NCBI GenBank assembly: GCA_964389305.1 | Contig: CAYMEK010000007.1 | Span: 24,381 to 88,380 of the forward strand | Source of the DNA: CAYMEK01 sp964389305 | GTDB lineage: Bacteria > Spirochaetota > Spirochaetia > SZUA-6 > DRHE01 | DNA: 64,000 bases | Direction of reading: 5' to 3' | Shown here: piece by piece, positions 34,076-42,335 of the stretch | How the letters are laid out: every line of letters starts with the position of its first letter | Position numbering within the stretch: position 1 is the stretch's first letter | The notes under the pieces: generated by a model | Seen by the model: the letters and a program-made list of their open reading frames with translations, nothing else | What the model was told of the DNA's origin: nothing | The model's database searches: none | Position numbers and translations under genes: made by a program

Positions 34076-34333
34076 GGCCGTGGTTCCGGCGGACCGGCCC
34101 AAGGATCGGGCGGCGCCTGAAGCCGGAAACGCTCCAGCTTGACGGCCGCAATGCAGAGCAGTAGTATATAGGTAGCTGCCAAAGGAATCACATTTGCAGT
34201 CTATCCGATGAGAAGCCCGGGTGGCAATGCACTGCGAAAGCCAAAAGCCCATGAGCCGCCGGGCGGAGATCAAACCGATCCAGCCGCAGAATAAAGCTTT
34301 GCGCTGGAAAAGCAGAACCAACAAGGAGGGTTT
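34076..34333. promoter_or_regulatory. Divergent intergenic region (UroD-family / hflK)
   Basis: 258 bases without a supportable gene between divergent starts. A TATATACT stretch near 34170 on the minus strand could be part of the promoter for the UroD-kinase-regulator operon, but no good -35 fits. The hflK side has only a strong ribosome-binding site (AAGGAGG at 34323-34329). A sigma-54-like near-match on the plus strand has the wrong spacing. Confidence 0.35.
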
Positions 34334-35344
34334 ATGTCTGAACGTGACGTGACACCTGGACGAATGCCCAAGCGGCTGACACCGAAAGCGGTCGTCATCG
34401 TGGTCGTGGTGATACTGCTCCTGATCACGGCATTCTCCAGTTTCTTCGTAGTTGATCAGAAGGAGCAGGCCGTGGTGCTGCTGTTCGGCCGCCTCAACAG
34501 GATGGCCGAGCCGGGTCTGCACTTCAAGCTTCCCTACGGGATCGAGAAAAATTACAACGTGCCCACCCAGGTCGTGCTCAAAGACGAGTTCGGCTTCCGC
34601 AGCGAGCGTCCCGGGATCACCACCATCCGCTCTGCCCAGGATTTTCCCGGGGAGTCGATCATGCTCACCGGGGACCTGAACATCGTGGACGTGGAGTGGA
34701 TCATCCAGTACCGGATCGTGAACGCTTACAACTGGCTGTTCAAGGTCCAGGAGAAGGAGAAGACCATCCGGGACATCAGCCAGTCGATTATCAACCAGCT
34801 CGTCGGCGACCGGGCCATCTTCGACGTCATAGGAGCCGAGCGGGCCAACATCGAGAACCAGGGCCAGGAGCAGATGAACCAACTGTTCGACAAGTACGAG
34901 CTGGGCATCCGGATCACCACCGTGAAGCTGCAGAACATCGTGCCCCCGGCCGGGCCGGTACAGCAGGCCTTCGAAGACGTGAACAAGGCCATCCAGGACC
35001 GCAGCCGCCTGATCAACGAAGGCCAGGAGGCCTACAACCAGGCCATCCCCAAGGCCAAGGGCGAGGCGGAACAGCTCATCCAGGAAGCCGAAGGGTACCG
35101 CATTCAGCGGGTCAACAACGCCGAGGGGGACGTGGCCCGGTTCGCCAGGGTCTTGAGCGAATACAACCGCAACCCCGGCGTCACCCGCACGCGTCTGTAC
35201 TACGAGATGTTCGAGGACGTGTTCGCCGACGCAGAGAACGTGGACCTGATCGACCGGTCGCTGCGCAACTTCATCCCCTTCAAGTCGCTCGGCGGAGAGG
35301 CGGCCAGCCCGGGAGGAGCCACCGGTACGGGAGGTGCCCAATGA
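34334..35344 (+). CDS. hflK: HflK, FtsH protease modulator (SPFH/band 7)
   Basis: 336 residues: a short cytoplasmic N-terminus, one membrane helix (VVIVVVVILLLITAFSSFFV), then the SPFH/band-7 domain (VVLLFGRLNRMAEPGLHFKLPYGIEK) and a coiled-coil with GEAEQLIQEAEGYRI. HflK and HflC assemble into a periplasmic/membrane cage that encloses and restrains the FtsH protease. The ATG has an AAGGAGG ribosome-binding site. The C-terminal region is Gly/Ala/Thr rich. Four bases overlap hflC. Confidence 0.93.
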   Translation: MSERDVTPGRMPKRLTPKAVVIVVVVILLLITAFSSFFVVDQKEQAVVLLFGRLNRMAEPGLHFKLPYGIEKNYNVPTQVVLKDEFGFRSERPGITTIRSAQDFPGESIMLTGDLNIVDVEWIIQYRIVNAYNWLFKVQEKEKTIRDISQSIINQLVGDRAIFDVIGAERANIENQGQEQMNQLFDKYELGIRITTVKLQNIVPPAGPVQQAFEDVNKAIQDRSRLINEGQEAYNQAIPKAKGEAEQLIQEAEGYRIQRVNNAEGDVARFARVLSEYNRNPGVTRTRLYYEMFEDVFADAENVDLIDRSLRNFIPFKSLGGEAASPGGATGTGGAQ

Positions 35345-36324
35345 AAAAGACCATCACGGTATTAGTCGTCATCGCGGTCATTTTCATCCTCTTCCTGATC
35401 ACCGGGCCGTTCTACACCATCGAGGAGGGAGAGCAGGCCGTGGTAATCCGCTTCGGCCGCATCATCGCCGTGGAACGGGACGCCGGTCTGAAGATCAAGG
35501 TGCCCTTCGTGGACAACGTGCACGTGTTTCCCAAGAAGATCCTGGCCTGGGACGGAGAATCCCAGAGGATACCCACCCAGGAGAACCAGTTCATCTGGGT
35601 CGACACCACCGCGCGCTGGAAGATCACCGATCCCAAGCTCTTCTACGAGTCCGTGGGTAACATTACAGCCGCCCAATCCCGCCTGGACGACGTGATCGAC
35701 TCGGCGGTGCGCAAGATCATTTCCCGCAACTCCCTGGTAGAGGCGGTACGCAACTCCAACCTGATCAACCAGATCGAACGCCCGAGCGTGTACCAGGCGG
35801 GAACGGAGATCGAGGGCGAGGAGGCGCAGGCCCTGGGAATCGATACATCCATCGTCTACGAAGAGATCAAGAAGGGCCGGGCAGAGCTCTCCGAAGAGAT
35901 GTTCCAGGAGTCCAGCAGCATAACGCCGCAGTACGGAATCCAGTTGATCGACATCATCATCCGCCAGATCAAGTACTCCGACGAGCTGACCGAGAGCGTG
36001 TACCGGCGCATGATCGCCGAGCGCAACCAGATCGCCCAGGCCTTCCGCTCCGACGGAGAAGGTAAGAAGGCGGCGATCCTTGGCGAAATGGAGCGGGAGC
36101 TGCGCTCGATCAGATCGACCGCCTACAGGCAGTCGGAACAGATCAAGGGCGAGGCGGACGCCAGGGCGGCGGCGATCTACGCCAATGTCTACAACCGCAA
36201 CCCGGATTTCTACGAGTTCTGGAAAGCGATCGAGTCCTACCGGAAGCTGCTGCCCAAGTTTCGCAAGACCCTGACCACCGATCCGGAGTACTTCAAGTAT
36301 CTCTACGATCAGCGGGGCCGCTAG
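35341..36324 (+). CDS. hflC: HflC, FtsH protease modulator (SPFH/band 7)
   Basis: 327 residues, signal-anchor helix at the N-terminus (ITVLVVIAVIFILFLITGPF), then the SPFH domain (EGEQAVVIRFGRIIAVERDA) and the HflC-characteristic end (GEADARAAAIYANVYNRNPD, FYEFWKAIESYRK). It overlaps hflK by ATGA, and a rho-independent terminator follows. The SPFH domain contains an extra acidic stretch (GTEIEGEEAQALGID) not usual in short HflC; otherwise it is normal. Confidence 0.94.
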   Translation: MKKTITVLVVIAVIFILFLITGPFYTIEEGEQAVVIRFGRIIAVERDAGLKIKVPFVDNVHVFPKKILAWDGESQRIPTQENQFIWVDTTARWKITDPKLFYESVGNITAAQSRLDDVIDSAVRKIISRNSLVEAVRNSNLINQIERPSVYQAGTEIEGEEAQALGIDTSIVYEEIKKGRAELSEEMFQESSSITPQYGIQLIDIIIRQIKYSDELTESVYRRMIAERNQIAQAFRSDGEGKKAAILGEMERELRSIRSTAYRQSEQIKGEADARAAAIYANVYNRNPDFYEFWKAIESYRKLLPKFRKTLTTDPEYFKYLYDQRGR

Positions 36325-36385
36325 GCTGCGCCCGGAATCCGGATCTCTGGTGCCGAATCGAATGCAGTCCGAACGGCAACGGCGG

Positions 36386-36416
36386 AAAGGCCCGCGCAAG
36401 CGGGTCTTTCTGTTTT
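36386..36416 (+). terminator. Rho-independent terminator after hflKC
   Basis: AAAGGCCCGC and GCGGGTCTTT form a 10-bp stem (one G-T pair) with a GCAA tetraloop, followed by CTGTTTT. It is 60 bases after the hflC stop and ahead of galM. Confidence 0.8.
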
Positions 36417-36448
36417 CCCCTTGAGCCGGACAGAGAAGGAGGGCGACC

Positions 36449-37489
36449 ATGGAGCTGCGACGTGAACCGTACGGGACCACGCCGGAGGGTGGGGAAGTCG
36501 AGCGGTTTACCTTGATCAACGCCAACGGGTTGGAGGTTTCGGTGATCACCTACGGCTGCATCCTCACCTCCCTCCGCCTGCCGGACCGGGAGGGACGGCC
36601 GGGAGAGATCACCCTGGGCTTCGACAGCCTGGAGCGGTATCTACAAGGCCATCCCTACTTCGGGGCGCTGGTGGGACGGTTCGCCAACCGGATCGCCGGG
36701 GGTCGCTTCGAGCTGGACGGCCGACATTACTCGCTGGCCTGCAACGAGAACGGAAAGCACCATCTCCATGGAGGCCGCTCGGGCTTCGACAAGAAAATCT
36801 GGTCGGCCGAGGAGATTCGCGAGGGGCGCAGGATGGGAGTGCGGTTTCACCGCGCCAGTCCCGACGGGGAGGAAGGGTACCCCGGGACGCTGGAGGTCAG
36901 CGCCGCCTGTACGCTGAACGACGAAAACGAGCTGGGCTTCGAATACCGGGCGGAGGCCGACCGCCCCACCCCGGTCAACCTGACCAACCACGCCTACTGG
37001 AACCTGGCCGGCGCCGCAGCCGGCGAGGTCTATGATCACCTGCTCACCCTTCACTGCTCCCGCTACCTGGCCGTAGACGAGGAGTTGATCCCGACCGGAG
37101 AGATCCTGTCCGTAGAGGGGACCGCCCTGGATTTCCGGCGGGCCAAGCCCCTGGGCCGCGATATCGGCCGCACCTCCATAGGCTACGATAACTGCTTGCT
37201 GATCGACAGGCAGGAGGGCGCCCTGGCCCCGGCTGCCCGGCTCTATGATCCTTCGACCGGTAGAGGCATGGAGATATCCACCACCAAGCCGGCGATCCAG
37301 CTCTATACGGGCAACTACCTGGACGGGATTCCCGGGGCGGGAGGCGCGGTTTTCCGGCGGCACGAGGCCGTCTGCCTGGAAACGGAGCTTTACCCCGACG
37401 CGGTGAACCACCCCGGCTTCCCCACGGCGATCCTGCGGCCCGGAGAGGTGTACCATCACGTGACCCGGCAGCGCTTCTTTGTGGAATGA
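36449..37489 (+). CDS. galM: Aldose 1-epimerase (galactose mutarotase)
   Basis: 346 residues, normal GalM length. Conserved stretches are FGALVGRFANRIAGGRF, NGKHHLHGG with the catalytic His region, VNLTNHAYWNLAG with the second catalytic His, and CLETELYPDAVNHPGFP, which carries the catalytic Glu. The enzyme interconverts alpha and beta anomers of galactose, glucose or related sugars. The ATG has an AGAAGGAGGG ribosome-binding site after the hflC terminator, so it is probably a single-gene unit. Directly after the stop codon begins an 18-bp minisatellite. Confidence 0.93.
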   Translation: MELRREPYGTTPEGGEVERFTLINANGLEVSVITYGCILTSLRLPDREGRPGEITLGFDSLERYLQGHPYFGALVGRFANRIAGGRFELDGRHYSLACNENGKHHLHGGRSGFDKKIWSAEEIREGRRMGVRFHRASPDGEEGYPGTLEVSAACTLNDENELGFEYRAEADRPTPVNLTNHAYWNLAGAAAGEVYDHLLTLHCSRYLAVDEELIPTGEILSVEGTALDFRRAKPLGRDIGRTSIGYDNCLLIDRQEGALAPAARLYDPSTGRGMEISTTKPAIQLYTGNYLDGIPGAGGAVFRRHEAVCLETELYPDAVNHPGFPTAILRPGEVYHHVTRQRFFVE

Positions 37490-37597
37490 GTGCCTGGGCT
37501 CCGGTGGGTGCCTGCACTCTGGTGAGTGCCTGCACTCTGGTGGGTGCCTGCACTCCGGTGAGTGCCTGCACTCCGGTGAGTGCCTGGGCTCTGGTGA
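37490..37597. repeat. Minisatellite: six tandem 18-bp units
   Basis: Six consecutive 18-base units with consensus GTGCCTGCACTCYGGTGR start one base after the galM stop. The first and last units carry GGGCT in place of GCACT; the rest differ only at two positions (C/T and A/G). There are no spacers, so this is not a CRISPR. The unit length is a multiple of three, and the minus strand reads as a Pro-Glu-Cys-Arg-His-Ser-like hexapeptide repeat, but no gene start or end supports a coding role. Copy number is likely to vary between strains. Confidence 0.9.
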
Positions 37598-37614
37598 GCC
37601 CGGCAGCTGACTTT

Positions 37615-38010
37615 TTATCTGCCCGCTTGGCGCCTGATCTCGGCCTGGATGCTGGAGCCTAAGGACTTCAGCCCCTCCACGCCGCCGCTGAACCTTCCCA
37701 GCGGCAGTACGGGCGAGGCGGCCCGGGGACGCTCGTCGCTGCTGGCCGGCGTGGGCCCGAAGAAAAAACATAGGGCGCGGCCTGCGGGCCAGAAGGCGAT
37801 TTCGCCCACCTTCATCAGCTCCCGGGCGCTCGAATCGAGCTTCATGTCCAGACCGCAGCTCCCGTAGTATTCCTCCCCCCAACGGGACATGCGCAGCTCC
37901 AACGGTAGTAGTTGCAGCAGCTCGGCGGCGGCGGGCGAATCGTTCAACTCGGCAGGAAACATCTGTCCCTGGATTGCGATCGTTATTGCTGTACCCATGG
38001 CACTATCCAT
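37615..38010 (-). CDS. Cyclophilin-like fold protein (TM1367 type)
   Basis: A 131-residue protein resembling the small cyclophilin-like proteins of the TM1367 group (AITIAIQGQMFPAELNDSPA, then WGEEYYGSCGLDMKLD, VGEIAFWPAGRALCFFFGPTP). These share the cyclophilin fold but lack proven prolyl isomerase activity; function is unknown. The C-terminal 20 residues form a basic helix. Two ATGs 12 bases apart are possible (38010 or 37998); the second begins MGTAITIAI, typical of the family. It lies between galM's minisatellite and the methylase gene. Confidence 0.75.
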   Translation of the reverse strand: MDSAMGTAITIAIQGQMFPAELNDSPAAAELLQLLPLELRMSRWGEEYYGSCGLDMKLDSSARELMKVGEIAFWPAGRALCFFFGPTPASSDERPRAASPVLPLGRFSGGVEGLKSLGSSIQAEIRRQAGR

Positions 38011-38068
38011 AATAATGGACTCTCAGGATTTCTCAAAGCCTCCGGCGGCCTTGAGCCTCCCGGCCGGA

Positions 38069-39949
38069 TCAGCCATGGAAGCGGGCCCGCGCCAGAGCCT
38101 CCACCTCGCCGAGTCCCGCAGATAGGATGGGAAAGCGAGCCGGAACGCGCCCGACCACAGCCCTGAGCTCGGCTGCGGTCCGTTCGAACTGCTCTCTGTA
38201 CTTGCGGTGGGCGAATTTGCGCAACAGCCAGAGGACCCGCCGCTCGAGCCCGGTGCGCGCCCCGGCGCTCAGGGTCGCGGCCGGGTCAGCCTCGGCGCCG
38301 GAAGCTACTTTCCCCGCGCCTGACTCGCAGGCGTCGCCCCTCTTCCCGGCGGCAGGGGCCTGGCCGGTAGGACTCGCCCGGCCATCGATCCCCAGAATCC
38401 CGAGCAGGACCACAATCTCCTCCTGCCTGTCCCGGCATTCGCAGGCGGCCAGCCCCTCCGCCGCCTTCCGCAGCTGCTCGCCGGTAGCCGCCTGCAGCAG
38501 GCCGTCGGAGGACAGCAGCAGGGGCGCTTCGGCGGCGAAGCGGTACAGGTACGGCATGGGCAGATGATGAACACGCTCGCCCAGCATGAGCGGCAGGGAA
38601 GCCGTGACGGAAGGCTCCAAGGAAAAATTACGACGGATGCTGGCCGGATTGAAGGAGCGCTTCAGCATCATCATAAGCCGGTTGCCCAGAACCGCCCGCT
38701 CGATGCGGGCGCGATCTGCCCGGGAAGCTCGCCTGGATCGATCCAGAACCAGCACGATCTCCAGGTTGTGCACCTGCCTGGCGATGCTCTGCCTGCCCCC
38801 CCTGTATTTCACGTACTCGTTGCTGAACAGCTCTACCCGGCCCTGGGAGGCGAGCAGGTCCACCAGCTCTTCGAAGGGAATGATCCCTTCGGTGTTATAG
38901 CTCAAGACCACGTGGCGGGCGTCGATCGCCTCCAGAAGCCGGCGGAAGGCGCTGGAAGCAGAATGTCTGTAGCAGTAAGCCGAACGGGTATCGACCCAAT
39001 CCCTTCGTATGCCCGCCTTGTGCCTGAGCCGTCCGTCCGGGCCAAGGGCGCCATCCACGGCGGGTTTGTCCCAGAGGACGATGCTGTTGAGCAGATGATA
39101 GTTCGAACCGTACTGGTGCTGGTTATACGGCGGGTCGAGGTAGCAGATCTCCGCCGGCCGGGAGCGTACGAAATCCGCCGCGTCCAAACGGTATACCTCC
39201 GCTTCCAGGGCGGCGTCGATCAGAACGGGCACCTCGAGGCGTATCGGGGCCAAAATGCGGCCGAGCGCATCCCGGTTGTGCCCGCCGAAGCCCTTGTGGC
39301 AGGCCTTGAACACCCCTGAGGTGTTGGTGTGAGTGGCGCTCTGATACAGCAGGGAGGCGAGCAGCAGCAGCTTCTCCTTTCTCCCCAGCCCATGCCACCG
39401 CCGCTCGCCTCGGTCCGGCTCGCCGGCAGGACTGGCGCTGCGGGGCTCGGGGTACAGCTCCTCGATCCGGGAACGGACGGCGTCGATGCGCAGCGCGTTC
39501 TCCCGGGTGTAGAACAGCCGTTCGCAGCGGTAGTCCGCCTTTTTCGTGCTGGCCGGTGCATAGTAACGGGCGATGTACTGCAGACGGTCGGGTGGATCGG
39601 GGAGGCGGTTCAGCTCTTCGATGATCCCTTGGACACCGCCCCGGGAGGGGAAAAGGCCCGCAGCCTCCGAACGTCCCACGCACAGGTGGGCATAGTTGAG
39701 AACGTAGGCATAGTGCTCCCAATCATTGGCCAGCACCCGAAAGCCCATCATCCGGGCCAGACGCGCCACGCTCCCCGAGCCGGCGAAGGGATCGAGAAAA
39801 GTCCCGGCGCCGGGGCCTGAACCGCCCGCTCGAATCCCGCAGAACACCCGGTACAGCAGCGGCTGCAGGGCTCGCTTGTTGCCGATGTAGGCGATGAGCT
39901 GTTTCTTCAGATAGGGATGATTCAGGTCGAAAGCAAAGCTTACCTGCAT
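38069..39949 (-). CDS. D12-class DNA adenine-N6 methyltransferase with long C-terminal extension
   Basis: A 626-residue protein. The N-terminal ~390 residues are a class D12 adenine methylase: YIGNKRAL near residue 20, AdoMet-binding FLDPFAGSGSVAR at about 50-62, and the catalytic DPPYNQHQYGSNYH. An active alpha/beta methylase is therefore expected. The C-terminal ~230 residues have no recognised domain and include an Ala/Gly-rich low-complexity linker followed by a basic helical end (RRVLWLLRKFAHRKYREQFE). Family members are usually about 300-400 residues. No restriction enzyme gene is adjacent, so it appears to be a solitary methylase. It diverges from the MoxR gene with 47 bases between. 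Confidence 0.82.
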   Translation of the reverse strand: MQVSFAFDLNHPYLKKQLIAYIGNKRALQPLLYRVFCGIRAGGSGPGAGTFLDPFAGSGSVARLARMMGFRVLANDWEHYAYVLNYAHLCVGRSEAAGLFPSRGGVQGIIEELNRLPDPPDRLQYIARYYAPASTKKADYRCERLFYTRENALRIDAVRSRIEELYPEPRSASPAGEPDRGERRWHGLGRKEKLLLLASLLYQSATHTNTSGVFKACHKGFGGHNRDALGRILAPIRLEVPVLIDAALEAEVYRLDAADFVRSRPAEICYLDPPYNQHQYGSNYHLLNSIVLWDKPAVDGALGPDGRLRHKAGIRRDWVDTRSAYCYRHSASSAFRRLLEAIDARHVVLSYNTEGIIPFEELVDLLASQGRVELFSNEYVKYRGGRQSIARQVHNLEIVLVLDRSRRASRADRARIERAVLGNRLMMMLKRSFNPASIRRNFSLEPSVTASLPLMLGERVHHLPMPYLYRFAAEAPLLLSSDGLLQAATGEQLRKAAEGLAACECRDRQEEIVVLLGILGIDGRASPTGQAPAAGKRGDACESGAGKVASGAEADPAATLSAGARTGLERRVLWLLRKFAHRKYREQFERTAAELRAVVGRVPARFPILSAGLGEVEALARARFHG

Positions 39950-39958
39950 GGTCTTGTA

Positions 39959-39987
39959 TTGACTTTACCCGGCAATTTCTCTATGTT
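39959..39987 (+). promoter_or_regulatory. Sigma-70-type promoter for the moxR operon
   Basis: TTGACT (39959-39964), a 17-base spacer, TATGTT (39982-39987). The transcript would start near 39994, only about three bases before the ATG at 39997, suggesting leaderless or near-leaderless mRNA. Confidence 0.55.
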
Positions 39988-39996
39988 CAATGCTAC

Positions 39997-41016
39997 ATGG
40001 CGAAGAACAGCGCTGCCGATGTCAAATCGGATGTACCTGGTCTGGGCGCAGGATTCGCCCTGCAGGTCTGCCAGGGTGCGGCCCGGCTCATTCAGAACGT
40101 CAAATCCGTTATCTACATAGATACCCGCAAGTTGGAGTACATCATTGCCGCCCAGATCGCCGGCGGGCACGTGATGCTGGCCGACGCCCACGGAGTGGGC
40201 AAGACCTCTCTGGCTAGGGCCCTGGCAGGATCGATTCAGTGGATCGAAGGGGATGCCTCGCGAGACAGTCGGAAGATGAAGCACTTCAGCCGCATCCAGT
40301 GCACCGTGGATCTCCTGCCTCAGGATATTCTGGGATTCAGCCGCTTCCTGGGCAATTCGAGCCGGCTGGTGTTCATTCGCGGTCCGATCTTCGCGCACTA
40401 TGTGCTCTGCGACGAGATCAACCTGCTCACGCCCAAGACTCAAGGGTCCTTTTTCCAGGCCATGGAAGAGCAGACGGTGACCGTAGAGGGCAAGACCTAC
40501 CAGCTGACCGATCCCTTCTTCATCATAGCCACGATGAACCTCAAGGGAGCGCATCTGTTCCCCCTGCCGGCGCCCCAGTTAGACCGCTTCATGGTGCAGC
40601 TCTCCATGGGCTACCCTGATTCGACGGATGAGGCGTCGATCATCAAGCAGCACGGCCGGGACGACGCCTGGCGAGATTTCACTCCGGTGGTTTCTTCGCG
40701 GGAAATGCTTGCCTGGCAGGGCCTGGTGGACGAGGTGAGCATCCATCAGGACATTGTGGATTATATCGTGGCCTGCGTGCGTCAGACCCGGCATCATCCC
40801 GACGTGCTGATGGGAGCGAGCCCGCGTACGGGAGTAAAGGTCTCCCGTCTGGCCCGGGCCCTGGCCTTGCTGCGGGGAAGAGACTACGTGACCGTCGACC
40901 TGGTCAAGGAGATTTTCCTGCCTTCCGTGTCTCACCGCCTGGTGATGCAGGACGCTTCCCAATCTTCCATACCCCTGCTCGAGGAGATCCTCAAAACAGT
41001 TCCCGTCACGGCATGA
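39997..41016 (+). CDS. MoxR-family AAA+ ATPase
   Basis: A 339-residue AAA+ protein of the MoxR family. Walker A is DAHGVGKTS, Walker B VLCDEIN, and sensor 1 is in FFIIATMN. The sequence DLLPQDILGFSRF and the C-terminal lid (MGASPRTGVKVSRLARALAL) are typical of MoxR ATPases that act with DUF58 and transglutaminase-like partners, as here. Such proteins serve as chaperones for maturation of a protein complex. The first ATG has no ribosome-binding site and sits right at the predicted transcription start. It overlaps the DUF58 gene by four bases. Confidence 0.9.
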   Translation: MAKNSAADVKSDVPGLGAGFALQVCQGAARLIQNVKSVIYIDTRKLEYIIAAQIAGGHVMLADAHGVGKTSLARALAGSIQWIEGDASRDSRKMKHFSRIQCTVDLLPQDILGFSRFLGNSSRLVFIRGPIFAHYVLCDEINLLTPKTQGSFFQAMEEQTVTVEGKTYQLTDPFFIIATMNLKGAHLFPLPAPQLDRFMVQLSMGYPDSTDEASIIKQHGRDDAWRDFTPVVSSREMLAWQGLVDEVSIHQDIVDYIVACVRQTRHHPDVLMGASPRTGVKVSRLARALALLRGRDYVTVDLVKEIFLPSVSHRLVMQDASQSSIPLLEEILKTVPVTA

Positions 41017-42335
41017 ACGAACCTCCGGCCGCAGCTCCCAGTATACCATCGAGGAAGGCGGTACCTCGCTGGCTCCAGAGCTTCTTTTTCTACTACCCCT
41101 TCACCCTGGCCGGCACGCTCCTGCTCGCCGCGGCGGCGTATCTGCTCGGCCGCGGCTTGGCCCAGGACAACCCCTACGGGGTTCTGCTGGCCCTGCTGGC
41201 CCTGCTCGTGCTCGCCGTTCTGTCCGTGGCCGGGAGGCTGCAGGCCAGGGGCCTACGGGTCCGACAACCTCACTGGCACTGGGATGCCTCGATTCCCATG
41301 TATGCCCGCCGGGCAGGTTTGCAGCAGGCCCTGATCACGGACCGGGTGCGCATCCTGCCCTTCTTCCGCGCCCACTTCGGCATCCGGGGAAATCTGAAGG
41401 TGGGCAGGAACGCCGGCCTGCGCTTCAGCCGGGAAATATCCTTCACCCAGGGCACCCGACACCCGATCCGGCTTTACTTTCCTCTCTGCGGTCTGTTCTC
41501 CGGAAGCGGGCGGTTTTCCGTGCAGGACATCTTCGGCCTGACCCGTTCCCGCTTCGGGGGGCAGCCCCGCAGGACGCTGCGGGTTCAGCCCGCCTCCTTC
41601 ACTCAAAGCGACGTTCCCATCGTCCAACCCGCGGTAGGCTTCGAGGAGACAAGCCGCAAGCGCAGCTCGGATGAGGAGAAATATTACATGCGGGAGTATC
41701 TGCCCGGCGATCGCTTCCGGGACATCAACTGGAAGGTTTCCAGCCGGCTGGCCGAGCTGATTACCCGCATCTCGCCGGTTACCCAGGAGAAGACCACCAT
41801 CCTGCCGGTGTATCTGCGCAACTTCAGCAGCTCGGAGCGGGAGAACCTGGAATCGATCATGCACTTGAACGTCATGAAAAGCTGGCTGCTGGCCTTCCTG
41901 AGGGCCATGAAGCAGGAGTACCCGGAAATGCAGTTCCAGGTCGCAAGCGGCTCCGGGAACTGGCTGCTCGCCAGCGATGAGGATATCGATCGCTTCAGCC
42001 GCGAGCTGGCCGGCCTGTTCTACCAGCGCGAGTCCGGCGCCTCCCTGCCGACGGTCCCGGAGGAAGAGCTGTTCGTCTTCTCTACCGGCTTTGATCGTGG
42101 ACTGCCCGCCTTTCTGTCCTCTCAAGCCCGGGCCAACCTGTACATCTTCCGAACGGTGTTCCCCCGATCCGGCGCCGATGAGGAGGCCAATCCGCTGGTG
42201 CTTTTTCAGCCTCCCTGCGCCTGCCTTCCCGGGCCGTGGCTGCTGCGCCGGGAGCCGCATCGCCGGGCTCCGCGTCTCTCCGCCCCTGCTTCAGGCAGGC
42301 TGGAGGAGCAGGCGCTGTCAGTGAGGGTACTATGA
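41013..42335 (+). CDS. DUF58 domain-containing protein
   Basis: 440 residues. Two membrane helices near the N-terminus (FTLAGTLLLAAAAYLLG and VLLALLALLVLAVLSVAG), a beta-rich central part, and the DUF58 signature YYMREYLPGDRFRDINWKVSSR near residue 230, followed by a von Willebrand A-like region. DUF58 proteins almost always accompany MoxR ATPases. It is translationally coupled on both sides (ATGA with moxR, overlap with the next gene). The last 40 residues are Arg/Pro/Ala rich and poorly conserved. Confidence 0.88.
   Translation: MNEPPAAAPSIPSRKAVPRWLQSFFFYYPFTLAGTLLLAAAAYLLGRGLAQDNPYGVLLALLALLVLAVLSVAGRLQARGLRVRQPHWHWDASIPMYARRAGLQQALITDRVRILPFFRAHFGIRGNLKVGRNAGLRFSREISFTQGTRHPIRLYFPLCGLFSGSGRFSVQDIFGLTRSRFGGQPRRTLRVQPASFTQSDVPIVQPAVGFEETSRKRSSDEEKYYMREYLPGDRFRDINWKVSSRLAELITRISPVTQEKTTILPVYLRNFSSSERENLESIMHLNVMKSWLLAFLRAMKQEYPEMQFQVASGSGNWLLASDEDIDRFSRELAGLFYQRESGASLPTVPEEELFVFSTGFDRGLPAFLSSQARANLYIFRTVFPRSGADEEANPLVLFQPPCACLPGPWLLRREPHRRAPRLSAPASGRLEEQALSVRVL

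Noticed and set aside
34229..34244. Sigma-54-like promoter before hflK (TGGCAATGCACTGC)
   Set aside because: Spacing is nine bases and the TTGC element is changed.
37490..37597. CRISPR array
   Set aside because: Repeats are 18 bp, directly adjacent and without spacers, and no cas genes are present.
38069..39949. Restriction-modification system
   Set aside because: Only the methylase is present; flanking genes are a cyclophilin-like protein and MoxR.
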